Shown: positions 9,085 to 21,271, counted from the stretch's first letter. The stretch: DNA of 64,000 nucleotides from Gracilaria domingensis (GCA_022539475.1 VCMS01000161.1:58448-122447), one strand, 5' to 3'. Notes: generated from the letters alone by a model not told the origin. Program-made: numbers and translations.

Positions 9085-12000
9085 CACCGAAACCCGCGCG
9101 TACATCGAGTGGGAAGTGGTTGCCACCTCAGGTAGCCCAGGCCAAAACACGAGGCAAACAACAGAAGAACAAAGGGAGGAAGGAAGTACCGCCCCCAGCG
9201 CCTGGACCTGTGCCTAAAAATCTATCTTAGCAAGACCAGGGTGGTACAAAGGTATTAACTGCACAATTGACCACAACTCCAGAGAGTGGCGGCCTCTGCA
9301 TTACGGAAACAACCAGCGATGAATATGCACTCTGGGTGGTCCAGAAATAGCACTGCTCAAGCGATTGCAATGTCTGGTAGTCCGAGTGGAGCTAAGATGG
9401 GAGTTGTGGATGTGGAAGAAGTGGATGATGATGAAGTTGTCTTGTTGAAGGAGAGCTTGGCTGGAAACGTTAATGAACTATTCGACGAAGGTGATGAATT
9501 ACCTTCGGATGACGTGGGTACGAGGCTGGCGTTGCCCAAGTTCACCTTGGATCATTATGGGTACGAGTCCGTGAAGGTCGACATCGACCGAATCGAAATC
9601 TCGGACGCAACTGTAAGAGGGAGAGTTCGGGAGCATGTTGAAGCTCCGAAGGCGGAGATTCGAAGGAAAGAGTTTCTTCAGGCCCTTGGAACGATGAGTT
9701 TTGCTATTTTGATAACGGGTAAGTTCGAGAAGGAGATGGTGGAGGGAAATCGCGTGAAAGTTACGTGTGGCCTCGTAGGTGGTGCTCATCGTCTTGTGGC
9801 ACTCAAGGACCTATGTGAGGAGGATGCGAAGATAAGGAAACTGTGCAAAGAACTTACCGTTTCATTATGGAGGAGAAAGGATGGACAAAGGATGAAAGAG
9901 AGGGACCTTCTGAGCCTGGATAGTGCTTTGAACGATGGACTAAAGCAAGCCCGACTTATGAACTTCGCCGATAAGGTTCATTCCGTTGTATCCTTTATAA
10001 CCGCGATGATTGAAAACGAGAAGAAAGTGTTGAACCACATGACAAGGACCGCTATAGCGAGTGCCTTAAATGTATGCAGAATCATAGTTCAGTACCATAT
10101 CAGGCATCTATTGAGGTTTGCGGAGATGGGTTTGGAGGTGGCTAAGAGTCCTCGATTGCTCAAGTATTTGAAAAGTGTGTGTCGGTAGTATAACGAAATT
10201 GGTATTACATGTATGTCCAGTAATGAGTTCTTTTCTGTGGATGAGGACAGAACCGATTTCACCCTGGACGCCCTGGCTGCATATTTTGCGAGGAGACGAG
10301 AGTCGAACCTGAAAGGCAGCTTTGAAGATATACGAAAGTATTTCTTTATATGCTGGCGGTCCCTAAATGAGCTGCCCGTTGAAGTATCGAGAATAAAGAG
10401 ATTCTCTATGAAGGAAGTGTACGAGATGCAGATTGAAGTCCCTAGGTCTGAGAAACTCAGCCTTCGTGAGTATCTTGCGACACAGCCCGCACGCCTGGAA
10501 ATTGCCGCGACAAAGAAGCTTCGGGGCGGGAAGATATCGAAAAGGGTGGCTTATGCTATTAAAAAGCTGAGGAATTCCGTCGGGTTGGATTTCAATTCGA
10601 CTGCAGGGCTGTTTGCTATGGCGGGAGGGAGAGAGAAGACCACGCCTACGACCGAAGTCAATAAACCGGATACTCGGGTGGCGCATTCTAAAGTTGTTAA
10701 GGCGAAGAACGCCGCGGAAGACGTTCTGGAAGTGGGAAGCGACGTGGTCTTAGTGAAGCCAAGTGGTGCGTCGACGAAGGAAGATGATGGGCGATAACAA
10801 CCCCAGGCCTCAAAAGAAGGCTAAAGTAAGAGAAGTGCCCCAAGATGAAACATTCGTCATCAATCAACTGCGAAAACTCGGAGGGAAAGGGGTCAGAAGC
10901 TTCCTCAAAGATCATCACATTTCTTTCAGCAGCAACTCGGACTCTGATTCAGCGCCGAATGTTGAGATGCGAGGAGACGACACGGATCCTTTTGACGACA
11001 CAATCCCGGGAATTCTACCCCCGAGGTTGAAGAAAGCAGACGAAGTACCTTACGAGAGAGGGGATTTGTGGTTGAAATTGTTTAAAGCAGTTCTTACCAA
11101 GTGGCCTGCTGGAGTGGACAGGATTAAGTCGGTATATCCGTGGATGGATGCGATACATCTCCGGGAGGAGCACCCACGCCATTTGCTCGAGCGGAGGGAC
11201 TTTAAAGGAGTACATCATGCTGTGGTTTTGCATGCTGCGTATCAGGGTCAGAAGCTCCTCAACGAGGCGGTAGGAGAGGGGAAGGTTGATGATGGGACCC
11301 TGTTGACAGAGCCAGGGAAAAACGCTTCCGTCGCGTATATATATTTTGTGAACAAGAAGGCTAAGCTTCGGGAGAGAGGTTTCTGTTTCTCGAAGGCTTT
11401 GCTTGTGACAACGACCTTTTGAAGATGGCTGAAAGTCCCAGCAAACTCATCGATGGGGATGTAAGCGTCGAGTTATTGGACTTCTTCAAAAAAGGTTTCG
11501 AAGAAGCCCCATACCTGAGGGTACCGGAGAACCGAACTACATGGATTTCTATAATCAGCGCGGACAATCGGAGGTATATGAAGACGAGAAGAGGAAATTG
11601 ACGAGCTGAAGAATAGACCGGAGACGCATTTGCTTGTGAAGAAGAGGGCATTGTTATATGCTTGGCTTGGTCGGATATGTGCGGTGTTGGGGCTACAAGA
11701 CAACAAGCAACCGAATGAGACAATGTATGCACCGAAGACCAGAGGCAGAATCTTATATATCAGAGTGGCTTGCCAGCGACAGCAACTACATACCGACTTC
11801 GGCAAACGAAGACAAGCTGGAGGGGAAGAACCCGGGGTACTTCATGATGGTCTCCGGAACTGTGTCGTTCCCACTTTGGATATGTGAAGGTTCCCACAGT
11901 CACTTTGCAGTAACATCAAAGGCATTTAAAGAGTTGGAACGAGGAATGGTTGTGAGAAAGTTCTTTTTCCCACCTATGTCTGTGTTTTTTGGGAGGGGGG

Positions 12001-12335
12001 ATGTATTTCACGCCGGTGCGGGCACTAAATATTGAAGATTTCCAGAAAACCCACTGTTTGGCTACCATATGTATATGGTGCCAGAGAAGTACAGTTTGCC
12101 GGATGCAGTTCATCTGAATCACCATTTTCGACCGACTTTTGTCGAAAAAGACGACCTCATGGGAACGAAGGAGAATACAGATGGTCCTGCAGTGGACATA
12201 GAATTGGTAGAAGATGGGGAGGATAAGGAGGAAGAGAATGAATTGATGATCGAGAAAGGGGACAGCGACGAAGAAGAAGAGAACTATGAAGCGCAGGGGA
12301 TAGAGGAAGAGACAGGGGATGGGAAGGAGAACTGA
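9085..12335 (+). pseudogene. ParB-like / 2OG-oxygenase-like fusion gene, broken
   Basis: Coding stretches follow each other in three frames with single stops or shifts between them: 9090-9227 (basic, Pro/Lys-rich, amber), 9286-10188 and 10213-10797 (one frame, amber at 10186-10188), 10763-11422, 11419-11601, 11630-11760, then 11658-12335 (TGA at 12033-12035). The second stretch has GGAHRLVA at 9778-9801, resembling the G-x-H/R-R-x-x-A box of the ParB/Srx nuclease-like fold, after an acidic linker. The last stretch has FPLWICEGSHSHF, then SVFFGRGDVFHAGAG, then (after the TGA) R and GYHMYMVPE. That is the pattern of the last two strands of double-stranded beta-helix, phytanoyl-CoA/2OG-Fe(II)-type oxygenases, with the C-terminal His and a 2OG-binding Arg. 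The C-terminus is very acidic. About 1050 codons in total. The fusion may act on DNA, given the methyltransferase neighbour; that is inference. Copia insertion separated codon 5 from the rest. Confidence 0.5.
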
Positions 12336-12569
12336 AAGAGCCAAGAAGTTATGATTTTATGATATTGCAGTTGGCGAGTGGATATCCGGAGATGTAGTCA
12401 CCCTGTTTTGTTGTTGTCGAAGATATTGATTGTTGTTTTGCGTAAAAACCTATGTCACAAGTGCTATATATATGTCCATATGTTTCCAAAAAGTTACTTC
12501 ATTAAGAAGGATTTAACTGTTTGTTCTTTACCTATGTACTACTAGTAACTATCGTAGTTAGTGTCTAAA
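12336..12569. other. Intergenic stretch between convergent genes
   Basis: AT-rich spacer between the end of the ParB/oxygenase gene and the end of the minus-strand membrane gene. No ORF, repeat or clear site seen. Confidence 0.5.
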
Positions 12570-13664
12570 TTATTTTTCCAATAGATGCCGAATCTCGGGT
12601 CTAGGATGCTCTCCGAGTGCACATAAGTACCTCTTGAGGTTGATCCGTGGTTCGTGCTTGACGATACCCGCACACACAAGAAGTGCAACGAATAGGTTGT
12701 TTGGAATAAAAGGGGGGATGCCTCTGTACATACGAAAGGCTGATGATTCTAGCGACTCAGAAAGCGTGTAGGAGAAGAATACTTGGACCACTCTGTTCAA
12801 AAATATTCTGATGGAGAACAATACATCATGGAAAATGAGAGCCTTTCTGAACGAGTGTAGGACACAACGGATGTAGAGACAGAGCCTTTCCCAGCGAGTT
12901 CCTACGCAGTGCGAGAGCGGTACAATGTTGTTAAAGGTGTTGCCTGTAGAGTAGAAGATAGAGAGTGCGTTCACGACGATAGTGAATAGGCCGAATAGAA
13001 ACCAACCTGGGAAAAACGCTATAGAGGCTGTTCTGACAGAATTCATAAGATTGGAGGGGGATGGACGGAGTTCATAGGTGATGAAGATGGAGAGATTGAG
13101 AGCAAAAAGGCTACTGACCGCTATACCCAAGTATTTATTCCTCAATATGGAGGAGGTGCTCGTCATGTGCAAAGAAATCATCGGTCCGAGAGCTAGGGTA
13201 ACGTATCTTGCGGCATGTAAGGAAAAGTCCAGGTCGAGGAGAATAATGTGTAACATGGTTTCCAGAATGCTATGTAGAATGGTGAAACCTAGCTGAGCAT
13301 GGCGAGAGGAGCGATTGAATAGAAGCGCCTGGACCAAGACGGTCTTGATGATACCCTAAAGCGCGCCTATGGCTACCGTTAACAATGAAGCAAATAGCAC
13401 CATTGAAGGTGGTGAGAGCATGCTGAGAAGATTCCGAGAGTAGAATCTTGACTGACATAGATAATTTGAAAGCTCTGGGAGAGTTCGAATAGCGTGAGTA
13501 AAGGGTTGGTGCTCCAGAATACTTTCGTGACGGGGTGTGTCATGTAGTATTTCATAGAGCTCATTGAGCTTATTCTGCAGTGCGGGAGTGATGACAGTGT
13601 GTACCCCACGAATAGGACCTTCTCCAGCATCGAGGTCGTACTGTAACTGAAGGCAGTTGTTCAA
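12570..13664 (-). pseudogene. Unrecognised multi-span membrane protein gene with one amber
   Basis: One minus-strand frame of 365 codons, interrupted only by TAG at 13356-13358. The N-terminal 100 residues are mostly soluble and end in a hydrophobic segment (SMVLFASLLTVAIGAL). After the stop come several hydrophobic spans: FTILHSILETMLHIILL, YLGIAVSSLFALNLSIF, FFPGWFLFGLFTIVVNAL and NNLFVALLVCAGIV. No family was recognised. There is no ATG at the upstream end of the frame; the first codon there is TTG, so the start is uncertain or lies in another exon. It converges on the ParB/oxygenase gene. Confidence 0.4.
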
Positions 13665-14457
13665 AGTGATCTACGTTGCATGTGGGAAAACATCCAGCTG
13701 GATACGTACAGAAAGCAGTCGATTATTTAGCGGGATTTCCCGTACTTCGTGTGTATTTCGAAAGACAACTGCGGAACAGTTTCGTTTTCGAATTCGAACC
13801 AAAAGAGAGTAATGGGGACTTTGGATGGTTGTAGAGATGCGGTACATTTATTTGTTGGAACGTGGACTGTTTGTGAGTTACAATACATGGGAAAACAGCT
13901 CTACTATTACGCTTCCTTAAAAGTGGAGGCTACTGACATCTGAAGAACATGGTTTTCATAAACGATTGATTAGACTGGTTGCTTTTGTACTACACTTTGA
14001 GACGAGACAGTGATATACGTAAGGAAGGAGGTACATTGATGATGAAGAATTGGTAATAGGAAGAGGGGGAGACGGTTGAAAACTGAGGAATTGGGCTAGA
14101 ATTTATGAAATTATTTTTGAGAAACAACTTATTTCACAGGGATTAGAACGGGTGCTAGGCAGTGGTGGTGAAAGCACGTACATACAGGACAGGTTTTTCG
14201 CGCCGTGGTAAGTTCACAGAGCGCCTACGCACGAATAGAGTTTCGTCTTCTCCCGTTTCGGATCCCTTCCGTTTCGGATCCCTTCCGTTTCCGTTTTCCT
14301 CAATTCTCGTTCCCTTCGGTTCCCTCCCTTTACGCTTCCTTTCCGTTCTTCCTATCGATAGGTTCCCGCTCATTGAAATCTGATCATGAGCGGCAACTCT
14401 CATTCGAACGTGAAGTGGCCGTGAGATCCCGGCGATGGAGAGAGGTCGCATAAGAAG
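13665..14457. other. No recognised gene; short 16-bp tandem repeat near 14253
   Basis: Only short ORFs that look like chance. At 14253-14284 CCGTTTCGGATCCCTT occurs twice in tandem and then decays into related CCGTTTCC/TTCCGTTC blocks up to about 14350, pyrimidine-rich on the plus strand and directly ahead of the lysine-rich gene. Confidence 0.45.
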
Positions 14458-15045
14458 ATGAAGAGGATTTTTGCGGAGGAAAATGAAGGGCAGGACAAGG
14501 ATGAGCTGGACTGGTTTTCGATTGCGATGTTGCAGTGCGCAGGGGCGATGGGAACCTGAATTGGTGAAAACGTGCGTCGACTGACGAAAAAGGTCACAGG
14601 ATTTGTTGGTAAGACGCTAAGGAAATTGAAAGATGGGCAAAAGGGGTTGGTGGGTCGAGTGCAGGAGCTGGAGGGGAAGCTAAAGGAACTCAGTGAGAAG
14701 CGGGAGGGTGTACATCAAGTCGCAGGTACTACAGTGACTCCTGCGCTTAGGATTGTGAACGGGATCGGGTTCGGGGTCGATGGGGCTAGTGTGGATGCAG
14801 ATGAGGACGCGAGGGACCTTGTGCCGGCTACGGAGAGTTTGGGTGAGGATGCAATTCTTGCGGGTAATGAAGGAAAGAAGAGGGCCCGAAGGAAGAAGTA
14901 CGAGGAGAAGAGGCCAATCGTGGCGATGAAGCTAGAGGTGGAGAAGGATGAAGTGAGGCCGAAGGCTGGAAAGGAGAAGAAGGAGAAGATGCGGAAGAAG
15001 AAGAAGACTAGGGTTGGGTTCAGGTGTGTTCCGAAGCCGGTGTGA
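14458..15045 (+). pseudogene. Unrecognised lysine-rich coiled-coil protein gene with one opal
   Basis: Frame of 196 codons from ATG at 14458, broken by TGA at 14557-14559. The first part is acidic with a short hydrophobic stretch (ELDWFSIAMLQCAGAMG). The second part is a coiled coil (VGRVQELEGKLKELSEKREG), then a neutral linker, then very Lys/Glu-rich sequence ending KKKKTRVGFRCVPKPV. Base use is purine-rich and G-rich like the neighbouring ParB/oxygenase gene, which suggests shared origin. No family recognised. Confidence 0.35.
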
Positions 15046-16275
15046 AAGGGAAACATTGTTGTGGGATATCAGGAGAAGTGGAGCTGGGAGGATGTAGAGG
15101 AGGAGAAAAAATAGGAGGAAGGGGACGATGATGTGGCGAAAGGGTTTGGGCCGCTGTCTTTCGCAAATGCGTAGATAGAGGAGGGTGGTGGCGGTGGACT
15201 GTTGTAAGTAGAATTCAACTTAAAGTGGTATGGGAGTGGCGAGATGCATGCGCCCGGTTCCATGAGATGAATGTTGTACTAGGTAGACGTACTAATAGCG
15301 ACAATTCTGGAGTATTTGCAGAAAATTAGCGAACGTAAATATGGCGCCACAGGTGGACATCACATGATGTCCTCAGACGAAGACAAATAATACGTCTGAT
15401 ACTTTCATTTCGTGAACATGTGATAGCAATCGTGGCGTACGTCAACTGTTCTGCATTCAATGAGAAAAAGCTCTAGTACATGAAAGCGTAGTATTCAAAG
15501 AAATGAAATTAATTGCTTGCACATGGCCCTATACGCAATGTTTGCAGATTTTTTGACTAATTTCGTCCGATAATCATGTTCTAGTGCACCGAACTAGCAA
15601 AACGAGAACACAGACGAATAAGAGGCTGTAATTAGCTCCGGTCCAATCGAACTGAATGATACCCAAGACTGCTTAGCACTTGTTGAATCAAGGACGTGAA
15701 AAATTGGCTGACCACCGCCTGCAAGCATGAAGAGTGCGGGAACGACTTAACGTGACTGGAATCGGAAATTTACAGATACCAGAGAGCGACCGCAAGTTTT
15801 GGTGGACACAGGTGGAGAAGTTCTAACCTGAGTGCGTGCAACTGCCTAAGAACTTGGATCGCAATTGTGAGTTGTGAAACGAGCAATTTGGAGGTCCCTT
15901 GTTGCAAGTAGCTAGCATCCAACGAAGCTTGCGGAAGAATCCCGTGCCCAAGGAGGTTCAGAAAACCTGTGAGTCCAAGGAAATGAGAGCGTTCGCTGAG
16001 AGAACATTGCGAACGTATAAGATTTGCGTCGTTCTCGGGAAATATTCAGTTTTTTGGATACCCTTCATGACTTTGTGCATCTTAACAGAGATTGACCCAT
16101 CATTTTTGCAACTAATGCGGAGCTATTGAAGATGTGGTTAGAGGATGTGTCAAAATTTTCGACTGTGAACGTCCAGGCTAATGACCTATTGAAGCCCTCC
16201 GATTCTGGCAGTAAACCTGCAAGCAGTATGTCATCGACAACTTCGGCCATTACAAGCGTGCTTGGGCCATCGTCA
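15046..16275. other. No recognised gene
   Basis: A purine-rich tail to about 15250, then mixed sequence with only short ORFs (for example 15899-16129, 76 codons, plus). Nothing in it could be assigned. Confidence 0.4.
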
Positions 16276-16734
16276 TTACGCGGGATGAATAGCTGATGAA
16301 GGCCAGTAACTGTTTCGAACTCCTGTTCTACCAGCCACTTCTAGATTGCTAATTGCCAAGGGCGTCCAAACTCTACAAGAGCATATATAGTAGCCATAAG
16401 CTTCCAGATATGCAGAGGATTCATCGTTTCCTTGAGGAATCATGGAAATGTCTCGGTTGAGGTCACGGCCGCACAAGTATGCCCTTTTAATACCAAGAGT
16501 GGCAAGGGGAAGCCCGAGAGTCGCTGCCATGGGTACGACAACTCTAATTATTGAGAACACCGCAGAAAATGATTTGTAGTTAATGATGTTGTATCCGTTC
16601 TAGAGAAGAGCTGCGAATAGCTGCCTCTTTACTTCTCGGTTGTCCAAGAGAGGACGCTTATATGCAATTTTCTGTACTGTCAAAACCCTGCTAAGAACCA
16701 ATACTACAACAAAGGCGCCTATCACAGGGGGCAT
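16276..16734 (-). pseudogene. Unrecognised membrane-protein remnant with one amber
   Basis: A 153-codon minus-strand frame from ATG at 16734, broken by TAG at 16600-16602. It opens with a hydrophobic span (MPPVIGAFVVVLVLSRVL), then a basic loop, then a second span after the stop (VFSIIRVVVPMAATLGLPLA). Two spans with positively charged loops suggest a fragment of an integral membrane protein. No family recognised. Confidence 0.3.
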
Positions 16735-19236
16735 TACGTTATACAATTCAGATACCTGTAGTCAATAAAGGACCTCGGATTACAGGGTACACAAATTAAA
16801 ACAATTAAGATTTCTCTTGACAATTCACAGTTTCTCGCCAGTACCTATCAAATTCCATCTTTTTCTTTGTCTCGGTTACCATGAGGGACAAGCTGACATT
16901 TTAGGCGAACGGTGCTATTCTTGCGGTCGTCCTTAGTATGGAGAAAGATTTTTGAGATGACCATGTTCGCGTACTTTGAAAAACAACATTTGTGAACCTC
17001 CTCGTAGCGACCTTTGTAACGGCCTTCTCTCTAGCAATAGTTTTGTTAACGACCCATCGTGGCAGGAACTTCGTCTGTGACTCCGATACTTGCCCTTTTC
17101 GCACAACTACTATCACTTTGTTAAAGATTTCTCGTACTGCCGACTGTAATTTTACGGGAGGCATAGTGTCAAATACAACCATATTTCCAACATCCTTCTC
17201 AGTACGAAGAGAATCGAAGGGAGTTCCTATATCCCTGTCAAAAACTTGACGATTCAAGGCTTCTCTTTGCCTAGAAGCGAGCATACGTTCGGATGATACG
17301 CCCAGATTGTGGGTTCATCGTTCAACAGAAACTTCACTGAGGTATGGCTCGGTGGGTCTGAGCATCGCTTTGCCTCTTTTTGTGGTTCCAGAGTGATCGA
17401 AGTATGAGCATTATTGTATCCTGCTTCAACAATGCGCTGCAAGAGTGGCGAAGTGAACCCTATTTGATCAAGTTAGACCAGCAACGCTAACGTCAAACGG
17501 AGGCAAACATCTTCGTATGCGGCCCTGATACTGAGACGGTGATAGTTCTCACTAAAGGATGGTATCAGGTGGTGTTCTTGCGCATCAAGGACAAAACCAA
17601 CGTTACAAGTACCAAAATTCGGTCCTCGTTTGAAACAGTACACAGCTGTTTCCTTTGGGAATTAAGCTTGTTTCAGAACATGAGAGTTCCAAGTTCTGTC
17701 GACGGTCTGGATTGCTCTCCTCGCCATCTGATCCTGGTGTGTTTCAAGCACTTTCGCTCTCATCTCAGATTGTAGGAAGCCCATGACACTTGTTATATAC
17801 CCATGCCATGGGGTGATTGAGGTCGAACCGTCTCAGTTTGCGACCGTCATATATACAGTCTCTGAGAAATGTAACACGGAGGAGAATCTCAACTGAGTCT
17901 TCTGTACTGCGCAAAAGCAACTAGCATCGCTCCGGAGTCTCGTGGCTATGAGCCTCACAACTTCATCTTGCCCTGGTGACCATGGGTAGTATGTGTTCTG
18001 CTTTTGTCCGGTGAAGGGGTTCAAATGTTCACTCTGTGCCTATTCTGGACCAAAATATGATGTCTGCCGCATCTCTGTTGCATCTTAGCCGTGCGCACGG
18101 TTGGTTGACGCGTGGTATTCCCACACAACAGGCTCAGTGCCAACATCAAAAAATTACTTTCTTCATTCCGTTACATTTGCAATCATCAGACATGCATAAA
18201 GCACTCGTGCGACACATTTTGGACATAGATATGATTCTTATATGATATTTTGCCAAAAGAGATATAGCGTGATCACATGAACCCATATAGAAGATGTGAA
18301 GCGTACACAAACCACCCTAATGTTTACCTGGGCAGCAACATGGGTTTATTCGAGTCCTATTAGACTCTAATACACCCATATTGCTATGCCACCGAGAAAA
18401 TCGAGATTCGAACGAGATAGATTGATTTCGTAAGAAGTCCTTCAATGCACTTTTTCAAACTCGGGGTGCCGAAAGATCGAGACGAGAGGTCTCCGGACGT
18501 TAGTTTAATGCTGCTCGAAAGCAACAATGGCCTCAATCCACGCTCTGGTCTCCATCATTGCGGTAACGAAGTATGCAGAAGATATGTCTAAATGTAAAAA
18601 ATAAGGTCGTCCTTCATTTCAGAGATAAGGAAGAAGTTCCCTTAGACATGGGTGTTAAAAGGGAAGGATAAGCCTTGAAAGAGGACCATTCTCGAGGATA
18701 GGGATCATCCAGTGCAATGGAATGTCGTTCATTTCTTCACCACTGCTTTTGAAGGTCTGTTATATCGTTGGTGTGAGAACATCAGCGCTACGGCAGATCT
18801 CGCGCATGTCCTCTATAGGCATGTGATTGAAGTTTTGTAGCTTTGGAGCTAAGTACTCACAAACTTCGGGGTCAGAGTATTTCATTTTTTTCATCGCCCG
18901 CGCAGTAGTCTTTGTCGCCAGGCTCGGACAAGAAGTGAACTCTGAGGTAAGAGCTTCTCTGGGGGATGGCACCATCAAGATTCTCGTCCCAACGTTGTCT
19001 TCGAAATCCCACGAGAGACTTGGGCTGTATGTCTGAAGACGTAGCTCTGTCCCATTTACACGCCATCTGTATCAACCATGAGCTTCTTGCTTCCCAGCAG
19101 ATTTGACTTATGGAGAAGATGATTACCCACAAGGAGCAGCCCATTCCCCTAAACCATTTGAAATGGCCACTTGGTGTTACAATAGTGCATTTCCGTGAGA
19201 GGAAGGTCGCTGAGAGCAAACATTAAGCGTACGTCG
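16735..19236. other. No recognised gene
   Basis: The longest ORF is 16901-17284 on the minus strand (127 codons, basic), without recognisable motifs. Remaining ORFs are short and overlap on both strands. No repeats shared with the rest of the window were seen. Confidence 0.4.
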
Positions 19237-19648
19237 CCCTACAAGAAAATTATTAGAAAGGGAGGAGTGCTTTGAGCCTGATTGGCACTCATGGATGATA
19301 CACGGATGCCAAATGGAGTTCATTTGGCATGCACGCTATGTGTGTGTGCAGCTCAGTTTCTAGGTGTCCGAATGGAGGACATTCGCCATGCGCTTATTAT
19401 ACTTGCAAGCGATAAGCTTCTCACTTCATATGCGCCCACATTTCTTTCATGGTGTAACCCGTGCTGTCAGGTTCCACTCCAAGGGAGCTCCGAATAATGA
19501 AAGAAACTGTTAAAAAAATTGTTTTGCCGCTGCATTAGTATCCAAATCGAGCACAAATGGCTTACACAGCAAGTGCACTTAGAGGTTTTAACACAGCGAT
19601 ATTTGCACTCCAAAGACGATTACAGAATTGAAAAGTTTTCTTCGAAGG
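19237..19648 (-). mobile_element. Short TIR element family I, copy 1 (reverse orientation)
   Basis: About 412 bp, opening with CCCTACAAGAAAATTATT and ending TTTTCTTCGAAGG. It aligns along its whole length with 47102-47520 and with the reverse complement of 38431-38847 and 39754-40172, sharing blocks such as GATTGGCACTCATG, GGTGTCC-AATG and TGCACTCCAAA. No coding capacity. Confidence 0.75.
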
Positions 19649-20980
19649 CGTCATCGTCACTATCACCGAAACCATTGTAAACTTGTTCTCCATCAAGCGG
19701 TCGAAGATTGCATGGAATACCGAGCGCAGAAGCAATTTGGACTGCCAACTGCACACTATCGACATTAGGAGGGTAACCGATATTCAGGATTGATTTCGTA
19801 TCATCTTGTCGTGTCCCCAATCTAACTGATTCACGCCTACATATTAAGCTTGATTGGAGTTCGAAGGTGTTGAGCCTCTGCGAAAAATCCGTTAAATTGA
19901 GTGATCTTCTGAGATGAATTCTTCCCCGGGCGAACCATTCTTTGAAGATATGTCTCACCTTCGTTACATAGGCACTCTTTAAAGTTGCGATAGTGTTCGT
20001 TTTGGAGCTTGGCGGGGGAGCTTGAATGGTCACTACCACGGCTTGAGGACTCTCCAACATCTCTCTTGCTCGTTTTCCTGTTCTTACCACGCCACGGCGT
20101 AGCCTCCGCAGAATGATTTGGCTTGGAAGGTTTAACATAGCAAGAAAGAAAGGCCTTTTGCACCCGTTGCTGCATCAATGTCTCAATATCATTGCGTGAT
20201 AATTCGTTTGAAGCTTGATTGTCAGCCAACAATAGAGATTGAGGGAATGCAACAGCGTCGTCTAAGTGGAGGACGAAAGGAGGAGTGGCCCGTTTGGCAA
20301 AAGCTTTTATGTTCTCGGGCTGGGTTCTTCTTTGCGTTCATCAAGACTTAGGATCTGCAAGGCAAAGGCATCAGAAGCATTGTTAATCTTTGGCGATATT
20401 CTTGGAAGTGAGACTGCATCGCCTCAAGTGTTTCCGGGATCTCCATCGGTTCCATATTATACACAAATGAATTAGAGATGTCCCTTATCTTCTTAAGAAC
20501 GGTAAGAGGATTGAGTTCATCATCGGTTGCAGTCTTTCTATGCCCAGCGCGAGACTATACCTGCGACAGAAGCCACAATACAGCATTATGCAGAGTATTC
20601 TCGGTGAAATTGGCGTTGTACATCAACTTGATTGCCAGAAGCTCTCCAATGTTTGTTGATGATTCGAAGGGAGCATGTATCAGGTGCTGTGAAGCTAAAC
20701 CTCGAAACCGTACCACAAAGGACAACAAGTATTCATTTTTCATACGACGCCAACTGGGGACCCGCTTTAACTAAGAGACCAAGCTGTTCCACATGGCGAT
20801 AGAAGGATCGGCACCCCCAAGATCGACAATTTCCCTTACCCCTTGTATCCGGTCTTCTTGGCGAAGGTCAATTCTCACTTTGGCCTGTGCTGTAGAGCAA
20901 AAACACCTCTCACGGGTACTTCTGAGCCTAACAAGGATGAGGGCTAACTCTGGGATGAGGGGCTGTTCTCGTTGAGACTG
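19620..20980 (-). pseudogene. Unrecognised broken gene whose last codons lie in a TIR element
   Basis: Minus-strand coding-like stretches follow one another: 20980-20555 (one TAG before RVPSWRRMKNEYLLSF), 20540-20260 with stops, 20232-20030, then a shift into 20138-19620. The first part is Leu/Arg-rich (ELALILVRLRSTRERCFC, IVDLGGADPSIAMWNSL); the last has a basic-serine linker, then a soluble acidic end (GFGDSDDDAFEENFSIL). The final nine codons and the stop come from the family I element at 19237-19648. About 440 codons in total. No family recognised. Confidence 0.35.
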
Positions 20981-21271
20981 GCCCCCATTATTCGGGTAAT
21001 TTGGTTGATTTTTCTGGTGAACCTGTCAGGTGAAGTCGGTCTTAGAACCATTGCATGGTCTTGAACACGTGGATAGTGTGTAATTTCTAGCTAGTGCACC
21101 ACATCCCTAGACACCCTGACAGTTTGGAAACATTTAAAACGTTCAATACTTTTTCCATACGTTTTAAACGTTTTTGAGACGTTTAAAACGTGTAAAAGGG
21201 GTTCAGAAAAAGGCTCAATAAACTTTGAAGGTTTAAATTCAAAATGGCGAGTACTCCACCTGTTGCCTTAC

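Noticed and set aside
1-15045. Reassigned TGA codon (for example Trp)
   Set aside because: TGA ends the copia A polyprotein and the ParB/oxygenase gene, Trp positions in copy A became TAG rather than TGA, and in-frame TAG and TAA also occur.
15795-15830. Retropepsin-like VLVDTGGEV reading on the plus strand
   Set aside because: Stops lie immediately downstream and no other retroelement domain is near; a nine-residue match is too short.
18480-18620. Possible reverse-transcriptase-like DISSAYF reading on the minus strand
   Set aside because: Too short, interrupted by stops, and no other RT motif follows.
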